Below are positions 1-6,834 of a stretch of 16,958 bases of DNA, one piece after another. How positions within the stretch are numbered: position 1 is the stretch's first letter; the number at the start of each line of letters is the position of its first letter. The notes under the pieces were generated by a model, which did no database searches, was not told the origin of the DNA, and saw only the letters and a list, made by a program, of their open reading frames with translations. The position numbers and the translations under genes were made by a program. Origin of the DNA: Myxococcales bacterium (lineage in GTDB: Bacteria > Myxococcota_C > UBA6777); NCBI GenBank assembly GCA_027005175.1, contig JALTMC010000416.1:1-16958 (forward strand), written 5' to 3'.

Positions 1-2
1 CG

Positions 3-72
3 GGCGAACACATCGGTTCCCCCCTACCCAACCACCAGGCAAACACATAGGTTCCCCCCCCACAACACAAAA
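3..72. repeat. Two-copy 35-bp direct repeat, C-rich
   Basis: Two adjacent 35-bp units at 3-37 and 38-72. They share a GGC-AACACAT-GGTTCCCCC core and diverge toward the C/A-rich end. A shorter doublet of TGTGTCTGTCC follows at about 99-126. No reading frame in 1-161 looks coding. The stretch is probably intergenic DNA past the 3' end of the Uma2 gene, which ends at 162. Confidence 0.55.
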
Positions 73-161
73 ACGATCTCATACCATCGGATAAACATGT
101 GTCTGTCCCCCTCTATGTGTCTGTCCAATTCGCCCAAAAGAGAAATCGCTACCCCAAGAAC

Positions 162-734
162 TCATGCCAAAGGTACTTTGTCGTATACTTCAGCCAGAGA
201 CAATATACAGGAGATGGAAGCCAACTCCATAGTGTCTTCCAATGCTGTCACCTCTGTAAGAAGCCACTGCTCTCCCTGCCGTGTGTAACATTCGATGAGA
301 GCTTGGGTCTGGGAAACTAGCACATACTCTTGCAAAGATTGCAGACGACGGTAATGAGCGAACTTATCTCCCCGATCATAAGCTTCAGTGGAAGGCGAAA
401 GAACTTCCACAATCAGCGAAGGGGTAAGTAAGGTGTCGCTGTATTCATCATCAAATTGGATCTCTCCACAGGCAACCACAACATCCGGATAGGTGTAGAG
501 TCCTGTAGGGTTCACAGCAACTCGCATGTCATTCCTATAGACTTCGCAAACTCGCCCCTTGAGTTGAGTATGAATTTCACTGAAGATATTGCCAGCGATT
601 AAATTGTGTGCTCGGCTAACTCCTGTCATGGCGACAATAGAACCATTAATTAACTCGCTTTTGCAGGTGGCCTGTCGTTCCAATAACAAGTATTCTTCAG
701 GGGTATAGAAAGGCTGCTTTGCCGTAACTGACAT
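162..734 (-). CDS. Uma2 family (DUF820) PD-(D/E)XK nuclease-like protein
   Basis: A 190-residue protein with the Uma2/DUF820 layout: a short N-terminal TPEEYLLLE segment, E27 in KSELINGSIV, then YPDVVVAC with D84, LIVEVLSPST with E110, and DRGDKFAHYR. The order E, D, E plus a later Lys is the restriction-endonuclease-like fold core of this family. Members are abundant in cyanobacteria and scattered in other phyla; their biological role is unsettled. The start at 734 is preferred over a GTG at 752 because GGAGGA lies 5-6 nt upstream of ATG 734. The gene stands alone, with no toxin, antitoxin or transposase next to it. Family assignment is firm; nuclease activity is inferred from the fold only. 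Confidence 0.9.
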   Translation of the reverse strand: MSVTAKQPFYTPEEYLLLERQATCKSELINGSIVAMTGVSRAHNLIAGNIFSEIHTQLKGRVCEVYRNDMRVAVNPTGLYTYPDVVVACGEIQFDDEYSDTLLTPSLIVEVLSPSTEAYDRGDKFAHYRRLQSLQEYVLVSQTQALIECYTRQGEQWLLTEVTALEDTMELASISCILSLAEVYDKVPLA

Positions 735-1156
735 GGACTCCTCCGTATGCACTCAAAGCTCCAACTTCATTCCCACATTAACGATCCGCTGCTCGGCTGT
801 CAAACACGAAAAGACCACCAAAGAAAATCCTGTTGGCACAAGCAACAGCAACAAGATCCAGATGTAGTTTTTCAGAAGTCCTGAATCAAAACTCGCTTAG
901 GAAACACCTGGGTTTTGTGTTGAGAAACTACGAGGAAGGAGTGATAGCTATGTCCCCAATCATGACGTGATACAAACTCTCAAACAATCATGTTATGATG
1001 TTTTTTACAGCTCACGGGGTAAGCGAACACCATTTCGGTGTCGTCTCTCTGTACCGACAAGCCCTCGTAAGAGAAATCGATGAAAGAAGAATATTACAAA
1101 ACAGACACTCTATCCCGAGAGCGAATCCAGGCACTGATGGCAAAGAGAGAGATTAC
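735..1156. other. Intergenic region with a possible membrane-peptide remnant
   Basis: A 422-bp gap between two divergently oriented genes, so it should hold the promoter of the minus-strand Uma2 gene and that of the plus-strand DUF5946 gene; no convincing -35/-10 pair was found. On the minus strand 753-896 is open for 47 codons and contains a clear transmembrane-like stretch (IWILLLLLVPTGFSLVVF), but it has no ATG or Shine-Dalgarno and is bounded by a stop at 897-899. It may be the tail of a decayed gene. On the plus strand an AAGGAG precedes a six-codon ATG frame near 951. Nothing else was recognised. Confidence 0.4.
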
Positions 1157-1600
1157 ATGTTTAAAGAACTCCATTGCAAAGAATGTGGTGCTGCCCCAAA
1201 GGGAATGAAGCAATGTCATGAGTTATTTGATGACCTCTTGGGTATCAAGTATCTCGGTGATGGTGAGGCGTATCGACTTGCTGTAGCATGCTATACATTT
1301 CAACATCCTCACTCTCACTCTGCCAAAGCATGGCATTATGCACACGCCTACCTGACAGCCTTTGTCCACGACAATCTACCTTCCAAACAAGCACGTCAGG
1401 AAGCGAACGCAACACTGCACACACTGAATCCGGAGAAGTTGGAGCTGGAGTCTCCCCTTCTCCATCAAGAGATTCCCTGGCCTCATTCGATTTTAGACTT
1501 CTCAAACGAGGTCCAACGAACCCCTATAGAGGCAGCCGAAACATGGGCACATTCATTGCTCCAAGCCCAAGAAGAGTGGTTCTACAAACTATCAAAATAG
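1157..1600 (+). CDS. DUF5946 family protein
   Basis: A 147-residue protein beginning MFKELHCKECGAAP. It matches the pattern of DUF5946 as I know it: an N-terminal CxxC (C7, C10), then KQCHELFDDLL, a central AYRLAVACYTFQHPHSHS with the YxxQHP signature, and a helical C-terminal half. The cysteines and histidines suggest a metal site, but this is inference. The open frame runs upstream to 995, but that part has no family resemblance, so the ATG at 1157 was chosen; its ribosome site (AAAGAGAGAG) is modest. Function of the family is unknown to me. The gene is solitary and faces the cyclase gene in tandem, 463 bp upstream of it. Confidence 0.75.
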   Translation: MFKELHCKECGAAPKGMKQCHELFDDLLGIKYLGDGEAYRLAVACYTFQHPHSHSAKAWHYAHAYLTAFVHDNLPSKQARQEANATLHTLNPEKLELESPLLHQEIPWPHSILDFSNEVQRTPIEAAETWAHSLLQAQEEWFYKLSK

Positions 1601-1741
1601 ACTATCGAGAAAGACTGTCATCAAAATGCCTTCAGGAGATACCCCAGTGTTCGCGTATTTTACCTGAAGGTTCTAACATTGGAAAACACGTTGATGTAAT
1701 GCAGGGAACACATTGATGGTGTTGATGATACCACAGAGTCT

Positions 1742-1869
1742 AGCCCAGCCTTGTGGGCTTATACCCAGGCTATATCTCCTCCTGCTTTCCAGCCTCGTAC
1801 TTGAGTGCGAGGGGTCATAAAGAGGGTGAGGACCAACAATATACCCCATGCTTCCTGGGTTTGTTTTTT
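1742..1869 (+). ncRNA. Candidate structured RNA upstream of the cyclase gene
   Basis: In the 463-bp gap 1601-2063 there is a run of hairpins on the plus strand. AGCCCA(gccttg)TGGGCT lies at 1742-1759, and an 8-bp stem CCTCGTAC/GTGCGAGG with a TTGA loop lies at 1793-1812 (its one non-Watson-Crick pair is a T.G on this strand). A short CCCA/TGGG stem at 1845-1859 is followed by the T-rich run TTTGTTTTTT, resembling a weak intrinsic terminator. A segment at 1764-1770 (CCCAGGC) could alternatively pair with 1748-1756. No known RNA family was recognised; it could also be a 5' leader or chance. Confidence 0.25.
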
Positions 1870-1954
1870 GTGAAACACGCAACACACTTCAAAGCCATCT
1901 TCTTTTTGGATACCTTCCAAAAAATACGTGAACGCTGAGAGAGATGTTTCCAGA

Positions 1955-1983
1955 TTGTGTCTTGGGCTTGTTTCGTGTATACA
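1955..1983 (+). promoter_or_regulatory. Candidate promoter of the cyclase gene
   Basis: TTGTGT at 1955-1960 and TATACA at 1978-1983 are separated by 17 bp and would start transcription near 1990, about 75 nt before the ATG at 2064. The match to the sigma-70 consensus is partial (3/6 and 4/6), so this is only a candidate. An inverted repeat CCTTCAGG/CCTGAAGG at 1629-1670 lies farther upstream; nothing else is recognised in 1601-2063 apart from the hairpin run at 1742-1869. Confidence 0.25.
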
Positions 1984-2063
1984 TGTGACATTCCAACAAG
2001 GATCACGGCTCACATTTGTCTCCCAAGATATCTTATCTGTTTGCTAGAAACACGAGGCTCGGG

Positions 2064-3419
2064 ATGAAATTATTTAGCACGGCTGCTTTACAAAAGGCGC
2101 TGGCTCGTAAAGAAGAAAGTAAAGAAAAAAAACATACGATATTGCTTGTTGATGATGAGATTCACAACGTATCAACCTTACGAGATCTGCTCTCCGATCA
2201 ATACAACATCCTAACAGCCAATGACGGACAAGAAGCCTTGGATTTTATCCAGGGAAACAGAAACAGCCAAGAGATCCACCTCATCATTAGTGACCAGCGA
2301 ATGCCTCGAATGAGTGGAGTTGAGTTTTTTTGTGAATCTCTCAAACTCATCCCCAAAGCAAAACGAATCTTATTGACTGGATTTTCGGATGTCAACGCCA
2401 TTATAGACTCCATCAACAAAGGCCAGATCTACAAGTTCATCCTCAAGCCCTTTGATCGCCATGATCTGCTCTCAACAGTTCATCGAGCCCTGGAAACCTA
2501 TGATCTGGAAGTCCGAAACGACCTATTGCTCAGAGAGTTACGTGAGTCCTTGGCGCAACAAAAAGCCCTCACGCAAGCGTCCGAAAGATTTGTCCCCTTC
2601 GATTTACTGGCACTCTTACAAAAAGACAGCATCACCGAAGTATCTTTGGGGGATAACGTCAAAACTGAAATGGCGGTGATGTTCTCTGACATTCGCGGAT
2701 TTACAAGAATCTCTGAGACAATGACTCCCAGTGAAAATTTTTCTTTCGTAAACTCCTACCTCAATCGAATCAGCCCGATTATCCGGGAGCACAAAGGCTT
2801 TATCATCAAATATCTTGGTGATGGAATGATGGCAGTCTTTCCACAGTCTGTCGAAGACACCGTTGACGCAGGCATTGAAAAGCTTCGCATGGTACAGCAC
2901 TACAATATAGACCGCAAAGAAGGCGATTATGCTCCGTTAGAGATAGGGATTGGCATCAACTACGGCCCCATGATGTTGGGGATGGTTGGAGACTCAGGAC
3001 GAATGCAAGGAGACGTTCTCTCGGACGCCGTCAACCTCGCTGCCCGCCTCGAAGGCCTCACCAAACGATACGGTGTATCTTATATCGTCTCGCACTCTGT
3101 GATCGAAAATCTGAAAGACCCCACACGGTACCACTTTCGCGCTCTCGGTAAAGCCTTTGTTCGCGGCCGAGGAAGCTCTGTGCTCATTTATGAAATTTTT
3201 GATGCAGATCCTTCTGCGTTGTTTGAACAAAAGCTCAAAACAAAAGATGATTTTGAAACAGGTATTCAGCACTTTATGACCGAAGATTTTCGAGAAGCTG
3301 CTCGGGCCTTCCAGAATGTCCTGAAGCAATTTCCAGACGATCGAGCGTCCAATTATTTTAAGCAACTCTCCCTCAACAAACAAGCCATTCAGGCTGCAAA
3401 AATTCCGAGTTCCCGCTAG
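2064..3419 (+). CDS. Response regulator with class III adenylate cyclase output domain
   Basis: A 451-residue protein with a CheY-like receiver (about 24-145) and a class III nucleotide cyclase domain (about 195-385). The receiver has the acidic pair D30-D31, phospho-acceptor D77 in LIISDQRMP, T105 and K128 in ILKPF. A helical linker ending in ERFVPFDLLALL joins it to the cyclase. The cyclase has metal-binding D209 (FSDIRGFT) and D253 (YLGDG), substrate-selecting K249 and D317, and transition-state N324 and R328 (VNLAARLE); all six are present, so it should make cAMP. A C-terminal helical stretch (FREAARAFQNVLKQFPDD) looks like a TPR unit. ATG 2064 is chosen over TTG 2016 because GAGG lies 6 nt upstream and family similarity starts later. 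No histidine kinase is adjacent. The product is cytoplasmic: no signal peptide or membrane helix is visible. Confidence 0.92.
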   Translation: MKLFSTAALQKALARKEESKEKKHTILLVDDEIHNVSTLRDLLSDQYNILTANDGQEALDFIQGNRNSQEIHLIISDQRMPRMSGVEFFCESLKLIPKAKRILLTGFSDVNAIIDSINKGQIYKFILKPFDRHDLLSTVHRALETYDLEVRNDLLLRELRESLAQQKALTQASERFVPFDLLALLQKDSITEVSLGDNVKTEMAVMFSDIRGFTRISETMTPSENFSFVNSYLNRISPIIREHKGFIIKYLGDGMMAVFPQSVEDTVDAGIEKLRMVQHYNIDRKEGDYAPLEIGIGINYGPMMLGMVGDSGRMQGDVLSDAVNLAARLEGLTKRYGVSYIVSHSVIENLKDPTRYHFRALGKAFVRGRGSSVLIYEIFDADPSALFEQKLKTKDDFETGIQHFMTEDFREAARAFQNVLKQFPDDRASNYFKQLSLNKQAIQAAKIPSSR

Positions 3420-3477
3420 CCCAAATGATTCACGAAACGCTGGGCTGCAACTCGCAAAGTTCGGCATATGGAACGTC

Positions 3478-3579
3478 ATGCTTACTTCATCTTCCTCGCA
3501 TCGAGACGATGCCTTATGCTTGCTCCATCTTCCTCGCGTCGAGACGAAGTGTCATGCTTGCTTCATCTTCCTCGCATTT
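3478..3579. repeat. 38-bp tandem repeat, about 2.7 copies
   Basis: Units start at 3478, 3516 and 3554 with the shared core ATGCTT-CTTCATCTTCCTCGC. Unit 1 contains a perfect 6-bp stem GCATCG(aga)CGATGC; unit 2 keeps only the inner TCG/CGA. The array lies between two converging genes (ends at 3419 and 3618). A 6-bp stem AGCCCA/TGGGCT with a 17-nt loop at 3418-3446 overlaps the cyclase stop but has no T-run, so no terminator was called. Confidence 0.8.
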
Positions 3580-3617
3580 GCTCGTCCTCTCCTTCGTTTC
3601 GCCTTCAGCAATCATCC

Positions 3618-4808
3618 TTATTGACGAGGTGGAAGAAGCTCTGGAAGCAGAGCCATCATCACCGGAACATAGAAGAGCCAAAAGGAAGCCATCTTATTGT
3701 GGGTAAACTGAGGTGTGGTGAGTTGCCGCCACATTAATGCGTCGGTGCGGCGAAAACCTCCCACATCAAAGCCCACACCTGAAAGATCGGCTGCCATATA
3801 AAAGCACCGGCTCCGACGAGCACATCGCCGCTCTGTAAAAACCGGTCCTACAACAGAGAGGTGATTCCTTTCAAGGATCTGTGCAAACCCAGAGTGACGA
3901 GGCAATTGGAGCGTGGCATAGACGTGAGCACGCTGCTTCGGAAGCAAGCGAGTCAGCGCAAACCAGTAGGAGTAAGACAATCCTGAAAATGCCTTGGAAA
4001 ACCGTTTTTTCCCCAGGGGAGTGAGAAGAATACGGGGCACAATCTTTTTGAGATTGCGATCCGAAACATAGAGTATTTTCCCTTTATCATGAAACAAGAA
4101 AAGTGTCGGTAAGGAAGGAAACGTACGCTTTGGGTATTGCTTTTCAAAATCACGTTTGAGCCAACGCGGAGCGACCAGAGAGTCATTGGGGTTGGGAAAG
4201 ACGCGACCGATCCAGGAGGTCCAAGACACCCCGACCATCGCTTGAAGAGCCCGTCTCGATTTTGAGCCTGTGGGAGAGCACATCGAGTTAAATTCAAGAA
4301 AGAGATGAGTCCCTCCTGCAACCCAACGTTGGATCAAATGAGTGTCTTTCATCGACAAGCCCCCAAAGACAAGCGGGCTTCTGTCGATATACAGTCTCCG
4401 CCATTCCTCTTTGAGATCATCTCGATAGACCCCGTATGTGTCAGTGACATACAAGAGGTCTGGCCTCGGATGTTTGCGATCCGACAGACGCTCTGCAAAG
4501 CGTGGGTGACGGCCCGGACGATAGCCAATATAATCTCGCACACTGTTCCAGCTTGACTGACGCGGTGGAGGCTTAACCTTCATCCGCCCCAACAACCAAA
4601 ACAGACCACGATGTGTGCGGTCTTCACGATAAGGCATCGTATAGTTGACAACCAACACTTTTAAATCGAGCGAGGGCAGGCGAAACCACTGTATCGATGG
4701 CCACACCACCACCACAAACCCCAGCACCGACAAACCCAACAACAGGGTTCGCCACCAAAGTCGCTTCCACCAACGCAGCAAGATCCGCTTCAAGCGGCTC
4801 TGACCCAT
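3618..4808 (-). CDS. Membrane-anchored protein of unknown function
   Basis: A 396-residue protein of unknown function. A positively charged, Trp-rich N terminus (RLKRILLRWWKRLWWR) precedes a membrane helix at about 21-38, so the bulk probably lies outside the cytoplasm. A second hydrophobic stretch, WLFYVPVMMALLPELL, lies at the extreme C terminus. Conserved-looking blocks are HRGLFWLLGRM, RDYIGYRPG, PDLLYVTDTYGVYRDDL, FGGLSMKDTHLIQRWVAGG, HLFLEFNSMCSPTGS and VSWTSWIGRVFPNPND. The alternation of strand and helix with a WVAGGT turn resembles glutamine-amidotransferase-like sensory folds. I recall similar unannotated proteins in Firmicutes and Bacteroidetes but no assigned role. ATG 4808 is preferred to the GTG one codon earlier; GGTGAG lies upstream. 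It is in the same orientation as the copper monooxygenase gene but 287 bp away across a repeat array, so cotranscription is uncertain. Confidence 0.8.
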   Translation of the reverse strand: MGQSRLKRILLRWWKRLWWRTLLLGLSVLGFVVVVWPSIQWFRLPSLDLKVLVVNYTMPYREDRTHRGLFWLLGRMKVKPPPRQSSWNSVRDYIGYRPGRHPRFAERLSDRKHPRPDLLYVTDTYGVYRDDLKEEWRRLYIDRSPLVFGGLSMKDTHLIQRWVAGGTHLFLEFNSMCSPTGSKSRRALQAMVGVSWTSWIGRVFPNPNDSLVAPRWLKRDFEKQYPKRTFPSLPTLFLFHDKGKILYVSDRNLKKIVPRILLTPLGKKRFSKAFSGLSYSYWFALTRLLPKQRAHVYATLQLPRHSGFAQILERNHLSVVGPVFTERRCARRSRCFYMAADLSGVGFDVGGFRRTDALMWRQLTTPQFTHNKMASFWLFYVPVMMALLPELLPPRQ

Positions 4809-4969
4809 CACCGCTCACCGTCCCCAAAAAATCAAAGCCAACAAACTCTTCCCTATCTTTGTTCGAAGCAGAGATACACATTTCCCCCACATCATGATGA
4901 ACCCACTCCTACAATGTGACCCACAGAACAGGAGATTCAAGCACACGGACTCAACAAAGAAAAAAACAA

Positions 4970-5126
4970 GCGCAAGAAGCGACTTCCACGGTGTGACGTA
5001 GAAAGTCCCAAGACAGGACACCAAGCGTACAAAGCGCTCTCTACGGAATGACGTAAAAAGTCCCAAGACAGGACACCAAGCGCACGAAGCGATTTCTACG
5101 GTGTGACGTAGAGTACCCCAAGACAC
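4970..5126. repeat. 55-bp tandem repeat duplicating the 3' end of the monooxygenase gene
   Basis: Units start at 4970, 5025 and 5080; the third overlaps the last codons and stop of the copper monooxygenase gene (stop at 5096-5098). Read on the minus strand, the outer units encode decayed copies of the C terminus (CLGTFYVTP versus CLGVLYVTP). Each unit contains a 6-7-bp stem around a six-base loop: 5095-5112, 5040-5057 and 5084-5003. In the two outer units the single departure from pairing is a G.U on the minus (mRNA) strand. The rest of 4809-5095 shows nothing recognisable. Confidence 0.85.
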
Positions 5127-6592
5127 ATCTCATCGGTGCTTCCATCACCCCATGTAACATCTCGGGGTTTCAGCCGCTTACCATTAACAACAGCCTGGTT
5201 TTCTGCGGAGTTATCCCAAACACATTGTATGCCGATCTTATCCGTAGGAAGAGCGAGAATAGGCTTCTTGAGATCGTAAGCAAACTGCCAGTCAAAGTCC
5301 CACTTGGGGATATTTAACAAACAGGTTTTGCTTCCGTCAGCTTTGTGCAGAGTCAATCCACCTGATGTTCCAAGCAAATGCATATGAAACATCACAGAAT
5401 GAATCGTCAGAGGAACAGGAGCAGGGTTCTTCATAACTTTGTTGTGCTTGTAGTTTTTCATTCCCTTCGGGATCTTCCATCCTGTGCTGGCGATAGGGGC
5501 AAAGAAAGCCTGTCGCTCTACTTTCTTGTCTATTTTCAGTTGAACGGAGGTTTGATCGGGACCTGTTTTTTTCTGCAATGTGTTGTAATGCATCTGGATA
5601 ATGACGACAGATCCGGGGCGAACCAAGATCCCCGTACCTTTTGGATAATCACCACCCGGCTTCCCTGGAGCCCACACGCCAAGCCATTGGGCACTTCCAC
5701 GAGGACCACCAAAACACCGATACCCTGGACCAGCCTCTTTCCTATCCAGTTCCTTAAACTTCTCGGCATTTTTAGAAGAACTCACATAAGCAATGACATG
5801 GTGAACCAGCGCAGCGTTACCTGCTTTAATCTGAAAGCCGCTGACATACACATCCTCTTTTTTGGTCCAAGGGATCACAAAACAGCGGTAATCATCCGTG
5901 ATGGGTTTGCCATTACCATCTTTGACTGCCGGCGTATACGCAGTTGGCATGGTCAATGTCATATCAACACGAGACAAACCGATATTTCTTGCCAGATTAT
6001 CCGGTTTTTTGTAGTCTGCCGGGCTTCCTTCCACATTCCCTTCATCCACCCACCTACTGATCGTATCTATCTCTTTTTGTGAAAGTGATGGATTGTGACG
6101 ATACTCCTGACAATTACTATCCGCTGGATAAGGAGGCATAATACGTGACTGTACCGCCTTCTTAATGAGGGAAGAAAATGCCTTTGTCTCTTGGTAGGTG
6201 GTGAGAGGAAACGGACCAACACCATCCTTGTAATGACAACCCTCACAGCTCTTGACAAGGATAGCACGGACATCCTTGTGATACGTTGTCTTTGAAGTGC
6301 CATTCGTGTTCGAATTCGAATTGCCATTGGTATTCGAATTGGTATTCGAATTGGTATTCGAATTGTTCACGTTTTGATTCGCGTTTTGATTCGCGTTGGC
6401 TTGATTGTTTCGGTTCCCACTTGTGTTGTTGTTGTTTGTAGTAGCTGTTGTGTTTTGATTCGCATTGGCTTGATTGTTTCGGTTCCCGCTTGTGTTGTTG
6501 TTTATGATAGGATCACCACAAGACAGCACAAGAAAACCCATGCTACAGAGCCATACGAAAGTCCATAGAAGCGAAAACATAGAATCATTCAT
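5096..6592 (-). CDS. Copper type II monooxygenase-like lipoprotein with N-terminal CxxCH motif
   Basis: A 498-residue predicted lipoprotein: signal MFSLLWTFVWLCSMGF with lipobox LVLSC (lipidated C25, Gly at +2, so likely outer membrane). An Asn/Gln/Thr-rich linker spans about 31-100. A cytochrome c-like segment has SCEGCH (C116-x2-C119-H120) and IMPPY (M152 possible axial ligand). The C-terminal half matches the two-domain copper type II ascorbate-dependent monooxygenase (PHM/DBH-like) fold: CuH ligands H264-H265 (ALVHHVIAYV) and H335 (IIQMHYN), CuM ligands H403 and H405 (FHMHLLG) and M489 (TDEMCLG). All six copper ligands are present, so it is probably redox-active; the substrate is unknown. 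The heme could feed electrons to copper (inference). ATG 6592 is preferred to TTG 6619 because it places the signal peptide at the N terminus. A candidate promoter lies at 6632-6660. Confidence 0.9.
   Translation of the reverse strand: MNDSMFSLLWTFVWLCSMGFLVLSCGDPIINNNTSGNRNNQANANQNTTATTNNNNTSGNRNNQANANQNANQNVNNSNTNSNTNSNTNGNSNSNTNGTSKTTYHKDVRAILVKSCEGCHYKDGVGPFPLTTYQETKAFSSLIKKAVQSRIMPPYPADSNCQEYRHNPSLSQKEIDTISRWVDEGNVEGSPADYKKPDNLARNIGLSRVDMTLTMPTAYTPAVKDGNGKPITDDYRCFVIPWTKKEDVYVSGFQIKAGNAALVHHVIAYVSSSKNAEKFKELDRKEAGPGYRCFGGPRGSAQWLGVWAPGKPGGDYPKGTGILVRPGSVVIIQMHYNTLQKKTGPDQTSVQLKIDKKVERQAFFAPIASTGWKIPKGMKNYKHNKVMKNPAPVPLTIHSVMFHMHLLGTSGGLTLHKADGSKTCLLNIPKWDFDWQFAYDLKKPILALPTDKIGIQCVWDNSAENQAVVNGKRLKPRDVTWGDGSTDEMCLGVLYVTP
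6384..6500. repeat. Intragenic repeats in the Asn-rich linker
   Basis: Two near-identical copies of about 48 bp (6384-6431 and 6453-6500, offset 69 bp) encode the duplicated NTSGNRNNQANANQN block of the lipoprotein linker. Just downstream in the gene, at about 6329-6365, the 12-bp unit GGTATTCGAATT recurs three times and encodes the NSNT repeats. Such arrays can change length by slippage; the unit lengths keep the frame. Confidence 0.85.
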
Positions 6593-6631
6593 ACATCCAT
6601 CCCCATCAAAAAAAGTCAAACAGCACGTCCC

Positions 6632-6660
6632 CTTGTATCATTGAAAGCTTGTTCCATCAA
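6632..6660 (-). promoter_or_regulatory. Candidate promoter of the lipoprotein gene
   Basis: On the minus strand TTGATG (6660-6655) and TACAAG (6637-6632) are separated by exactly 17 bp, each matching 4/6 of the sigma-70 consensus. Transcription would begin near 6625, some 30 nt upstream of ATG 6592. The 45-bp array lies just upstream of it. Confidence 0.35.
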
Positions 6661-6692
6661 GACCCACAAACATATAGCCTCACCTTTGAAGC

Positions 6693-6834
6693 ATGGCGAA
6701 ATCCATGTGGCAAGCTGTAACAGAGCGTTCGTGAAACATGGCGAAATCCATGTGGCAAGCTGTAACAGAGCGTTCGTGAAACATGGCGAAATCCATGTGG
6801 CAAGCTGCAACAGAACGTTCGTGAAGCATGGCGA
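6693..6834. repeat. 45-bp tandem repeat, 3.2 copies
   Basis: Units at 6693-6737, 6738-6782 and 6783-6827 plus a 7-bp partial at 6828-6834 that abuts the cmoB stop codon. Units 1 and 2 are identical; unit 3 differs at about three positions. Each unit begins with a CATGG(cgaaat)CCATG stem-loop. Because 45 is a multiple of three, several frames stay open across the array, but nothing supports coding. Confidence 0.92.

Noticed and set aside
1759-2013. 84-codon minus-strand frame upstream of the cyclase
   Set aside because: Overlaps the hairpin-rich spacer, lacks a ribosome site and resembles no family I know.
3478-3579. 38-bp array as a CRISPR
   Set aside because: Units are contiguous and diverged without distinct spacers, and no cas genes are present.
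4815-5126. 103-codon minus-strand frame across the 55-bp array
   Set aside because: It is generated by the tandem repeat reading through decayed copies of the monooxygenase tail; there is no ribosome site and no family resemblance.
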